The notes under the pieces: generated by a model
The model's input: the letters and a program-made list of their open reading frames with translations, nothing else
Told to the model about the DNA's origin: nothing
Database searches by the model: none
In this document: positions 8,303 to 15,573 of the stretch, in pieces
Numbering within the stretch: position 1 is the first letter of the stretch
Layout of the letters: each line of letters starts with the position of its first letter
Origin: Selenomonadales bacterium 4137-cl
Lineage (GTDB): Bacteria; Bacillota; Negativicutes; Sporomusales; UBA7701
Direction of reading: 5' to 3'
Assembly (NCBI GenBank): GCA_032334055.1
Contig: JAUOZS010000001.1
Span: 3,310,001 to 3,374,000, forward strand
Length of the DNA: 64,000 nucleotides
Position numbers and translations under genes: made by a program

Positions 8303-9279
8303 TATTTGTCACCCCCGATGATTTTGCCCTGGTGGGGCTGCGGCGACGGCGTGCCGGCAGGACCGTATTCGGGCATGCGCTCGAAGAAGGGGCTGGTATG
8401 GTCGGGGAAGCCGGGCTCGACGCAGGCGACGCAGGGGGCGTTGGCGGCGACGCACCAGCTGGTGTTGTTGTTGTATCGGCGGGTGGGGCAGTCGTTGTAG
8501 GCCATCGGCCCCTTGCAGCCGAGTTTGTAAAGACAGCCCTGCTCGGACAGGCGGGTGGCGAATTTACCCTCGTCGAACATCGGCCGGCGCTCGCAGAGGT
8601 CATGGACGCATTTACCGAAGAAGACGGTCGGCCGTTTGAGATGATCGAGCTCGGGCATGCCGTATTTGATGGCGTGGACGAGCGTGCCGAGCACACGGTC
8701 AGGGTGGATGGGGCAGCCGGGGACGTTGATGAGCGGCACGCCGCCGATTACGTCGCTGACGGCCTTGCTGCCGGCAGGGTTGCTGCCGGCGGCGGGGATG
8801 CCGCCGAAGGTGGCGCACGTGCCCACCGCGATCACCGCTTTGGCGTCGGCGGCCATCGTTTTGACCCATTCGGCGAAAGACACGGGTTTGCCGTCCCGTT
8901 CGCCGAGGGTGGAGTACATGACTTTGTCGCCGGTGGAGACCGAGCCTTCGACGATCAGGTAGTATTGCCCGGCGTATTGCTTTTTGACCGCTGGCAGAAC
9001 GTCCATAGCCGGCTCGCCGGCGGCGGCCATGAGGGTCTGATGGAACTGGAGGCTGATGACATCGGTTAGCACCTTGCCGATCTCCGGCTGTACGCTGTTC
9101 AGCAGCGATACCGAACAGCCGCTGCACGAGCCGCCCTGCAGCCAGACGATGGGCGGCCGGCCGCCGGCGGGGCCGGCGAACGCTTCGAGGATTTCCGGCT
9201 TTATCGCATGGGTCAGGCCAAGCGCGGCTCCGGTCGCACCGCACAGGCGCAGGAATTCACGACGGCTTAAATTTCGCAT
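8302..9279 (-). CDS. [NiFe] hydrogenase small subunit with Tat signal
   Basis: 325 residues. A twin-arginine signal begins at residue 6 (RREFL) with a hydrophobic stretch to about 35. GGSCSGCSVSLL (C52, C55) begins the proximal cluster site and further Cys/His motifs supply the other two clusters. Unlike HyaA/HoxK types, the end has no membrane anchor, so the enzyme should be soluble in the periplasm. It carries electrons from the NiFe site to the surface. It lies 18 bases after the ferredoxin gene in the same operon. Confidence 0.95.
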   Translation of the reverse strand: MRNLSRREFLRLCGATGAALGLTHAIKPEILEAFAGPAGGRPPIVWLQGGSCSGCSVSLLNSVQPEIGKVLTDVISLQFHQTLMAAAGEPAMDVLPAVKKQYAGQYYLIVEGSVSTGDKVMYSTLGERDGKPVSFAEWVKTMAADAKAVIAVGTCATFGGIPAAGSNPAGSKAVSDVIGGVPLINVPGCPIHPDRVLGTLVHAIKYGMPELDHLKRPTVFFGKCVHDLCERRPMFDEGKFATRLSEQGCLYKLGCKGPMAYNDCPTRRYNNNTSWCVAANAPCVACVEPGFPDHTSPFFERMPEYGPAGTPSPQPHQGKIIGGDK

Positions 9280-9297
9280 CTTTTTCCCTCCTGGCGG

Positions 9298-9831
9298 CTA
9301 TATGATGTAAAGGAGCGTCGGTCTGGTGCCGAAATCCGGCCTGAGCGGCTTGGCTTTAGCCAACTGTTTGGCGAATTCTCCCGTGGGGTTGTCGAGATCG
9401 CCGAAGTAGCGGGCCTTGGTAAGACAGGTGGCGACGCAGGCAGGCGCCTCGCCCTGTTTGACCAGCGACAGGCACAGGTTGCAGGCCTGGACAACACCCT
9501 CGTCTTTGAGGTAGGTGCGGGCGTTGTAGGGGCAGGCGGCCACGCAGCGACGGCAGCCCATACACTTGTCTTTGTCGATCATGGTCAGGCCGTTGCTGTC
9601 TTTGTGCGACGCGGTGGTGGGGCAGACGGGCACGCAGGGAGCGTCCTGGCAATGCTGGCACTGCAGGGGAACGATGACGTATTTGGGGTTCGGATATTTG
9701 CCTGTTTCCCGGTCCTCGAAGCGGATAAAAGCGTTGTCCGGCCCCAGTTCGTTCTGCATCTGGCAGGCGACCTGGCAGGCGTAACAGCCAATACACTTCT
9801 TGGCGTCGATGATCATCGCGTAGCGCGGCAT
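9298..9831 (-). CDS. Four-cluster ferredoxin subunit (DmsB/PsrB type)
   Basis: 177 residues with sixteen cysteines arranged for four [4Fe-4S] clusters: C13-C16-C19-C23 first, then CQHCQDAPCVPVCP, CMGCRRCVAACP and CNLCLSL/CVATC. This is the electron-transfer subunit of the DMSO reductase family. It has no signal of its own and would be co-exported with the Tat-tagged molybdenum subunit. It sits between the molybdenum subunit (2-base gap) and the hydrogenase small subunit, which suggests that it passes electrons between the two enzymes. Confidence 0.93.
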   Translation of the reverse strand: MPRYAMIIDAKKCIGCYACQVACQMQNELGPDNAFIRFEDRETGKYPNPKYVIVPLQCQHCQDAPCVPVCPTTASHKDSNGLTMIDKDKCMGCRRCVAACPYNARTYLKDEGVVQACNLCLSLVKQGEAPACVATCLTKARYFGDLDNPTGEFAKQLAKAKPLRPDFGTRPTLLYII

Positions 9832-9833
9832 GA

Positions 9834-12011
9834 TTATTCACCCACCTTTCTGACGGTGACGAGAACTTCCATCATCATGGCGTGACCGGATATCGCTTCC
9901 GCCCGGGAGGGGGTGAAGTCGTTGGGGCTGATGCCGAAGCCGACGCCCGTCTTGAGGAAGGGGACTAAACGGCCGTAGCCGGCGGGAAGGTACGCGGCTT
10001 CGGGGTGGACGCGCTCGGTAACTTTGACCCGCACCCGCCCTTTGGCCTGCGGTGAGGCGACTTCGACAAGGTCGCCGTCTTTGATGCCCATTTTTTGGGC
10101 CCGGTCGGCGTTGATCCACAGCCGCTCAAGCCCGTCGCGCCTGGCGATGGCCAGCAGGTAGGGGTCACTGGCGGTGACGGTGTGGGACATGAAGCCCTGT
10201 TTGCCGTGGATGAGAACGAAGGTATCCTTGCCGGCCTTGGAGTAAGGCGGCTCCCACTGGGGAACGGGAGCGAAGCCGTGGTCGGCGAACGCTTTGCAGT
10301 AGAGCTCGACCTTCTTCGATTTGGTTTTGAAGCTGAGTGGCTTGGGAGCCGGGGCTTTGACCTTGATCGTACCTTTGACCCTGAGCTCGTCGAGCTTGAC
10401 GCCCAGCGGCTTGATTATGGCGTTGGCCACGTCATCCTGAGTGAAGTTGAAATACTTGGCCGCTCCTATATAGCCGGCGAATTCGGTTACGATCTGGGAC
10501 AGCGGCTTGCATTCGGAGTGGACGAGGCCGATGGCGGCCGTGCGCATCGTCACGGTCGAGCTGACGACGGCGGGCAGGTCCTCCCGCTCGGCCGGGCAGC
10601 ACTCCGGAAGGATGTAGTGGGCGCACAGGGCGGTCTCGGACCATTTGACGTCGCAGACGACGAGGAGGTCGAGGGCCTTGTAGCCTTTGGTCAGCAGTTC
10701 GGGGCCCGGAGCGTTGCGGGCAACGTTGATGCGGTAGAGAAAACCGGCCTTGGCTTTGCCCTCGAGGGCCCGCTGCGGCATCAGGTGGACGATGCCCTGG
10801 CTGGTCTGGCAGAGGGGGAATTCGCCCTTGATGCCGGCGCCGTCGCAACGGGCAGCTTTGGGTTTGGGCGGGGCCGGATATTTTTTGGCATCGAGCGAGC
10901 CGGCCTTGGGGGGATTGGAGAACTTCATGCCGCCGTCCTTGCCATAGTTGCCGAGGAGGGCGTTGACGCAGGCGACCATGCGGAACATCTGGGTGCCGTT
11001 GGCATAGTTGCAGCCGTTGGGGGCTTTGTAGCCCTGCTCGATACAGCTGGCGGGCCGGTTGTTGCCGAGTCCGCGGGCGATGGCGTAGATGGTTTCGGCC
11101 GGGATGTCGGTCATCGTCGAGGCCCACTCGGGGGTGTACTGTTTCATCCCTTGCCGGAACTCGTCGAAGCCGACGCACCACTCGTCGACGAACTCCTTGT
11201 CGTAGAGGTTCTCGGCGAGGAGGACGTTGGCGATCGCCAGCAGGAGAGCGAGGTCTGTGCCGGGCCTGATGGGCACCCACTGGCTCGCGAACAGACAGGC
11301 GTTGCTGTGACGGGGATCGACGACGATCATGGTGACGCCGCGGGCGTGGGCCGCTTCCATATTGGCCGCCGTAGACGGCGAAAGGCCCTCGACGTAGTTG
11401 CGGCCGAGGAAAACGATGTACTTCGTTTTGCCGATGTCGGCGGTGGCCATGCCGCCGGTCGTCCATTTGTAGGCGACATCGCGGCCAGTGCTGCACATGG
11501 AGTGGTGGGACTGGATAGTGGACGAGCCGACTGCCGCCATCAGGCGCGGCCAGTAGAATTTATTGGTGGGGCGGGGATTATGGGAGAAAAAGACTTTCTC
11601 CGGGCCGTGTTCCTTGAGGACAGTTTTGAGCTTGGCGGCAATTTCGCCGTAGGCCTGCTCCCAGGTTATCGGCACGAAATGGTTGTCAGCGATGCGTTTC
11701 ATGGGGTGAGTGATGCGGTCCTTGTGGTAGGCCATCGCGATGCCCGCATGGCCGCGGGCGCATATGCGGCCCTTGCTCTGGGAATGGTCCTTTTGGCCGG
11801 TCACCTTCCATATCCGGCCGTTTTTGACGTGCACCCACATGCCGCACGCCGCAGAACAGGTCTCGCAGAGGGACGGAATCTTGGTCACCGGAGCGGCATT
11901 GGCCTGTTTCATCCACTCGCCGATCGAAAAGACATCCCCCACCCCCACGGCGGCCGCTGTTGCTGCCGTGGCCTTGAGGAAGGTCCGTCTGGGGAACTTG
12001 TTGGCCCACAT
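9834..12011 (-). CDS. Exported molybdopterin oxidoreductase (PsrA/PhsA-like)
   Basis: 725 residues. A Tat signal (RRTFLK at 8-13) runs to about residue 40. The [4Fe-4S] site is C49, C52, C56, C84. C173 in SHHSMCSTG is at the position of the molybdenum ligand, and a cysteine there is typical of polysulfide/thiosulfate reductases and periplasmic nitrate reductase or formate dehydrogenase relatives. The substrate cannot be told from sequence alone. Polysulfide, thiosulfate or another oxyanion are candidates. No NrfD-type anchor is encoded nearby. The ATG at 12011 follows GGGAGG by 12 bases. A TTG 36 bases upstream is the alternative. Confidence 0.9.
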   Translation of the reverse strand: MWANKFPRRTFLKATAATAAAVGVGDVFSIGEWMKQANAAPVTKIPSLCETCSAACGMWVHVKNGRIWKVTGQKDHSQSKGRICARGHAGIAMAYHKDRITHPMKRIADNHFVPITWEQAYGEIAAKLKTVLKEHGPEKVFFSHNPRPTNKFYWPRLMAAVGSSTIQSHHSMCSTGRDVAYKWTTGGMATADIGKTKYIVFLGRNYVEGLSPSTAANMEAAHARGVTMIVVDPRHSNACLFASQWVPIRPGTDLALLLAIANVLLAENLYDKEFVDEWCVGFDEFRQGMKQYTPEWASTMTDIPAETIYAIARGLGNNRPASCIEQGYKAPNGCNYANGTQMFRMVACVNALLGNYGKDGGMKFSNPPKAGSLDAKKYPAPPKPKAARCDGAGIKGEFPLCQTSQGIVHLMPQRALEGKAKAGFLYRINVARNAPGPELLTKGYKALDLLVVCDVKWSETALCAHYILPECCPAEREDLPAVVSSTVTMRTAAIGLVHSECKPLSQIVTEFAGYIGAAKYFNFTQDDVANAIIKPLGVKLDELRVKGTIKVKAPAPKPLSFKTKSKKVELYCKAFADHGFAPVPQWEPPYSKAGKDTFVLIHGKQGFMSHTVTASDPYLLAIARRDGLERLWINADRAQKMGIKDGDLVEVASPQAKGRVRVKVTERVHPEAAYLPAGYGRLVPFLKTGVGFGISPNDFTPSRAEAISGHAMMMEVLVTVRKVGE

Positions 12012-12036
12012 ACTTGTTCTTCGCCTCCCGTCCAGT

Positions 12037-12054
12037 TTGTGAAACAATTCACTG
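12037..12054 (-). promoter_or_regulatory. Rex-like operator before the hydrogenase operon
   Basis: TTGTGAAACAATTCACTG matches 16 of 18 positions of the Rex consensus TTGTGAAnnnnTTCACAA. It lies 26 bases before the ATG of the molybdenum subunit. Rex represses fermentative and hydrogen genes when NADH is low. The likely promoter (TTTAAA, 16 bp, TATATC) lies just upstream, so binding here would block transcription. Confidence 0.6.
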
Positions 12055-12195
12055 AAATCGTTGATATATTTTCTGAAAATAATGTTTAAACTTTGTTTGC
12101 TTATTCCCCTCCCAAAAAATGCTTATACCTACATCGTATTAGCTTATGAACCTATAAAAATCATCTATCGTCCGGACGGCATCGGGTGGAGGAAA

Positions 12196-12218
12196 CAAAA
12201 AAGGGCGCGTCAGCGCCC
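12196..12218 (-). terminator. Terminator after the ACT-domain gene
   Basis: On the minus strand GGGCGC TGAC GCGCCC is followed by TTTTTTG, 22 bases past the ACT gene stop. It ends the larA-paaK-ACT transcript. Confidence 0.88.
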
Positions 12219-12240
12219 ATGCAGGTCAAATGATAGAATT

Positions 12241-12672
12241 CTACCAGTAGAAGTTGGGACCCTCGCCGCCGTCGGCAACCTTGTCGCCGTTCATTACCTG
12301 TTCGGCCTTGGCGAGGTCGTCGACCTTCAGCACCACCCGCGCCTCCTCGGCGGCCGGGGCGGCGAAAGCGTAGACATACTCGATGTTGATGCCGGCGGCG
12401 GTAAGTTTTTGGACTTCCGCCAACAGGCCGCCAGGCTTGTCGGAAACCCGCATGGCCAGCACAGGCGTCGTTTTGACGGCGAGGCCCGCGCCTTTGAGCG
12501 CCTGCTCCACTAGGTCGGGCTCGTTGACCACCAGCCTCAGGATGCCGAAATCGGCGGTGTCGGCCACCGACATGGCCCGGAGATTGATGTTGTGCTCACC
12601 CAGCACGGACAGGACTTGCGCCAGCGTCCCCGGCCGATTTTCAAGAAAAACCGAGATTTGCTTGATAATCAT
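12241..12672 (-). CDS. Tandem ACT-domain protein
   Basis: 143 residues made of two ACT domains, about 1-68 and 70-135. Each begins with the ligand-loop pattern: ENRPGTLAQVLSVL and DKPGGLLAEVQKL. Such proteins bind amino acids and are very often encoded next to phenylacetate-CoA ligase, as here (16 bases after it), where they may act as an aromatic amino-acid sensor for the ligase. The start has GGAGGAG 9 bases upstream. Confidence 0.9.
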   Translation of the reverse strand: MIIKQISVFLENRPGTLAQVLSVLGEHNINLRAMSVADTADFGILRLVVNEPDLVEQALKGAGLAVKTTPVLAMRVSDKPGGLLAEVQKLTAAGINIEYVYAFAAPAAEEARVVLKVDDLAKAEQVMNGDKVADGGEGPNFYW

Positions 12673-12688
12673 GCTTGTCGCTCCTCCT

Positions 12689-13987
12689 TTACAGTTTGCG
12701 GTTGTCGATTACCCGTTTGGCCTTGCCTTCACTGCGCTCAATGCTTTTCGGGCCCACCAGCCGAACCTGGGCCGACACGCCGAGCACGCTGCCCAGGGCG
12801 GCTTCGATCTTGTGTTCCAGCGTTTCCAGCCGGCGCACCTCGTCGGAGAACATCGCCTCGGTGACTTCGACGAGAACGGTAAGTTTGTCGAGATTGTCCT
12901 CGCGGTCGACGATGAGCTGATAGTGGGGCGAGGTTTCGCCCAGGCCTAGGAGCACCGTCTCCACTTGGGAAGGGAATACGTTTACGCCCCGGATGATGAG
13001 CATGTCGTCGCTGCGGCCGAGCACCTTGCCCATGCGGACGAGCGTGCGGCCGCAGGCGCACGGTTCGTGGGTGAGTACGGTGAGGTCGCGGGTGCGGTAG
13101 CGGATCATGGGCATGCCTTCCTTGGTGATAGTGGTCAGGACCAGTTCGCCCTTTTCACCGTCCGGCAGCGTTTCGCCGGTCTGCGGGTTGATTATTTCAG
13201 GGTAGAAGTGATCTTCGTTGATGTGCAACCCGTCCTGGCACTCGCACTCGCTGGCGACGCCCGGCCCGATGATCTCGCTGAGGCCGTAGATGTCGATAGC
13301 CTTGATCGAAAGCCGCGCCTCGATCTCCTTACGCATGCGCTCCGACCACGGCTCGGCGCCGAAAACCCCGGCGCGGAGAGAGAGGTCCTTGGGCTCGAGG
13401 CCCATTTCGCCGAGCGTTTCGGCGATATACAGGGCGTAGGACGGGGTGCAGGCCAGCAGTGTGGTGCCGAAGTCCTTCATGAGCATTATCTGGCGGGCGG
13501 TGTTGCCGCTGGAAACGGGGATGACCGACGCGCCGACCAGTTCGGCGCCGTAGTGGGCGCCGAGGCCGCCGGTGAAGAGGCCGTAGCCGTAGGCCACCTG
13601 GATGAAGGATTGCCGGTTGGCGCCGGCCGCGGTGAGAGTACGCGCCATGACCTCCGCCCAGATGCCGATGTCGCGCTTGGTGTAGCCGACGACCGTCGGT
13701 TTGCCGGTGGTGCCGCTGGAGGCGTGGATGCGAACTATTTCGGCGAGCGGAACGGCGAATAGGCCGTACGGATAGTTGTCGCGCATGTCCTGCTTGGTGG
13801 TGAACGGCAGTTTCCCGATGTGTTCGAGGCTGGCGATGTCCTCGGGCAGCAGACCGGCCGCCTGCATGCGGCTGCGGTAGAAGGGCACCTGGCGGTAGGC
13901 CCTTTCGATGGTGTCGCGCAGCCTGGCCGCCTGCACGGCTGACAGTTCGGTACGGACCATGGTTTCTATCGGTTTATTCCAAAACAA
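12689..13987 (-). CDS. paaK: Phenylacetate-CoA ligase
   Basis: 432 residues, the normal PaaK length. The AMP-binding motif [16 protein letters not shown] (about 88-103), the YGLSE motif and the C-terminal lysine region match the adenylate-forming family. It activates phenylacetate or another aryl acid with ATP and CoA. In anaerobes it is usually tied to aromatic amino-acid fermentation. It starts with TTG at 13987, with GGAGGG 6 bases upstream. It lies 32 bases after the LarA-type gene with no terminator between, so both are probably one transcript. Confidence 0.93.
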   Translation of the reverse strand: MFWNKPIETMVRTELSAVQAARLRDTIERAYRQVPFYRSRMQAAGLLPEDIASLEHIGKLPFTTKQDMRDNYPYGLFAVPLAEIVRIHASSGTTGKPTVVGYTKRDIGIWAEVMARTLTAAGANRQSFIQVAYGYGLFTGGLGAHYGAELVGASVIPVSSGNTARQIMLMKDFGTTLLACTPSYALYIAETLGEMGLEPKDLSLRAGVFGAEPWSERMRKEIEARLSIKAIDIYGLSEIIGPGVASECECQDGLHINEDHFYPEIINPQTGETLPDGEKGELVLTTITKEGMPMIRYRTRDLTVLTHEPCACGRTLVRMGKVLGRSDDMLIIRGVNVFPSQVETVLLGLGETSPHYQLIVDREDNLDKLTVLVEVTEAMFSDEVRRLETLEHKIEAALGSVLGVSAQVRLVGPKSIERSEGKAKRVIDNRKL

Positions 13988-14019
13988 TTAAATCCCTCCT
14001 GCTTATTGGTTGAGCGGCT

Positions 14020-15312
14020 TCACCCGGCCGGCAGCGGCAGAGTGTCAGCGGCGTGTGGCATGACGGTGACGGTGTAGCCGCCGCGCCCCAGCCGGGCCTC
14101 GGCAAGCGCCAGGGCGACGTCGAAGTCGTCCGCTGGCGTCATGCCCGCTTTTTCGATGAAAGCCCTGTTTTCGGGCAGAGTAACGATTATGTGTTGGATG
14201 CGCCGGGCGTCGAGGCCGGTTTTTAAGGCCACGTAACCCGGCACGGTAAATCGTTCTCTGAGGGCCTGCTCCCGCTCAATTAGCGTGGGAATGTCGAACC
14301 AGCCGCTAAAATCGGGCGGTTCGGCGATATTGCGGCATTCCATGAAGGCGATGACAACGCCGCCCTCCTTACAGGCCGCCAGCGCGTTCTCGGTAGCTTT
14401 GGTGGCCTGGTAGAAGTTGATGTCCTTGGGATAGCCCCCCGCCGAGGCGATTACAAGGTCGGTCCGCTCGCGGACAGGAGCGCCGTAAATAGCGGCCACC
14501 CGTCGGCAGCCCTCTTCCCACGCCTCGCGCCAATGGCCGGCTACAAAGCCGGCGATGCCGCCCCCGGGCGCGGAAATGACGTTGAGCAGGAAGGCGGGAG
14601 CGAGCATGGCGGCTATTTCCGTCTGATCCTCGTGCAGCGGGTTGCCGGCCAGCCGGCCGCTGCCGCACAGGGGATTGACGCCGCCGCCGGGAGTCTCGCT
14701 CAGGCAGAAGCGGTGATTGGCCTGAATGGCGGCGTAGCTGGCGACCCCCGGAACGATGCTTTTCCGGCCGCCGGCAAAACCGGCCATGGGGTGGTAGGCG
14801 ATGCCGCCGGTGAGGATGACCTTGTCGGCGGCGGCGACGTGGCGGCTGATTTCGGCCGCCACTCCCCGGGAGGTTGTGCCGAGACGGACGAAGTCGGCCC
14901 CGTCGCTGGCAAAGCTTTGTTCGATACGGACGCGGCCAACCACTTCCCGGCCGTAGGTCGCGGCGTTTTCCTCAGGGGTATGGCGGCGGTGGGCGCCCAA
15001 CGCGACGACGAGGGTGATGTCGTCGTCGGGGACACCGGCGGCGTTGAGTTCGTCCAGCAGCGCGGGCAGGAAAAGGTCGTGGCGCAGCCCGCTGCGGGTC
15101 ATGTCGCTGGCGACGACGGCCACGCGGTCGCCGGCCGCCACGACCTCGCCGAGAGGCGGCGCGCCGATGGGGCTGGCAAATGCCAGGCGCACAGCGGCGG
15201 CCACGTCGTCGACCGCTGGCGTCGGCCTGCCGTCGACCAGCTGGATTTGCCGCGCGGCCGGCAGCGAGATCACTGCCGCACCGTTACCGAACGGGAGGGA
15301 GAATTCCGTCAT
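14020..15312 (-). CDS. larA: LarA family nickel-dependent racemase
   Basis: 430 residues, the usual LarA length. The residues that build the active site and hold the nickel pincer cofactor in Lactobacillus LarA fall at identical positions: H108, H174, K184 and H200 (GAHRRH, YHPMAGFAGGRK, QANH). Lactate is the classical substrate, but many LarA homologues racemise or epimerise other 2-hydroxy acids. The ATG at 15312 has AGGAG 10 bases upstream. LarB/C/E cofactor genes are not in the window. It is preceded by a riboswitch and followed by paaK and an ACT gene. Confidence 0.92.
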   Translation of the reverse strand: MTEFSLPFGNGAAVISLPAARQIQLVDGRPTPAVDDVAAAVRLAFASPIGAPPLGEVVAAGDRVAVVASDMTRSGLRHDLFLPALLDELNAAGVPDDDITLVVALGAHRRHTPEENAATYGREVVGRVRIEQSFASDGADFVRLGTTSRGVAAEISRHVAAADKVILTGGIAYHPMAGFAGGRKSIVPGVASYAAIQANHRFCLSETPGGGVNPLCGSGRLAGNPLHEDQTEIAAMLAPAFLLNVISAPGGGIAGFVAGHWREAWEEGCRRVAAIYGAPVRERTDLVIASAGGYPKDINFYQATKATENALAACKEGGVVIAFMECRNIAEPPDFSGWFDIPTLIEREQALRERFTVPGYVALKTGLDARRIQHIIVTLPENRAFIEKAGMTPADDFDVALALAEARLGRGGYTVTVMPHAADTLPLPAG

Positions 15313-15340
15313 AAGCGCTACACTCCTGAGTTGAGAGAAT

Positions 15341-15387
15341 AGAAAAACCCCAGGGGAAATTTCCGCGTGGAACTTTCCGCTGGGGTT
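15341..15387 (-). terminator. Riboswitch-controlled terminator before larA
   Basis: On the minus strand AACCCCAG (15380-15387) pairs with CTGGGGTT (15346-15353), followed by TTTTTCT. The 5' arm is also the 3' part of the aptamer (GTGGG...CCCCAGCGG), so folding of the aptamer would prevent this hairpin. That predicts ligand turns the operon on. Confidence 0.75.
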
Positions 15388-15477
15388 TTTTGTACCCACG
15401 GTGTCGACCCTGACACAGGGTCTTGCGCCGCTCGGACCTGGCGCCGCCGCAGCGGCCGGAACCCTAGGCGCACTTCC
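15369..15477 (-). ncRNA. ykkC-class riboswitch aptamer (subtype 2-like)
   Basis: The minus strand carries the ykkC signature in order: GAAGTGCGCCTAGGGTTCCG, a GCCGC/GCGGC stem, CCAGGTCCGAGCGGCGCAAG, a GACCC/GGGTC stem, ACACCGTGGG, an A-rich loop and CCCCAGCGG. GGAA at the 5' end pairs with TTCC at the 3' end. The CCGAGCGG form of the second block fits the subtype 2 aptamers (ppGpp or PRPP) better than guanidine-I, which usually has CCGAGAG. The ligand cannot be decided by eye. Confidence 0.8.
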
Positions 15478-15515
15478 ATCAAGCCGTTGTATACATTATA
15501 CATGTGTTCCATTAT

Positions 15516-15544
15516 AGTATAAGTTTTCAAGCCGGGACCGTCAA
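15516..15544 (-). promoter_or_regulatory. Promoter of the riboswitch-larA operon
   Basis: TTGACG (15539-15544), a 17-bp spacer and TATACT (15516-15521) on the minus strand. The expected start is near 15509, about 30 bases before the aptamer. It begins 30 bases past the ppk stop. Confidence 0.75.
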
Positions 15545-15573
15545 GGGATGACGGGCAGATGACCGGGGAACGG

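Noticed and set aside
9834-12089. Long plus-strand frame opposite the molybdopterin oxidoreductase gene
   Set aside because: Antisense shadow; the minus strand has complete family motifs.
15369-15477. Calling the riboswitch guanidine-I outright
   Set aside because: The CCGAGCGG block and the operon content do not fit the guanidine class well; only the wider ykkC class is claimed.
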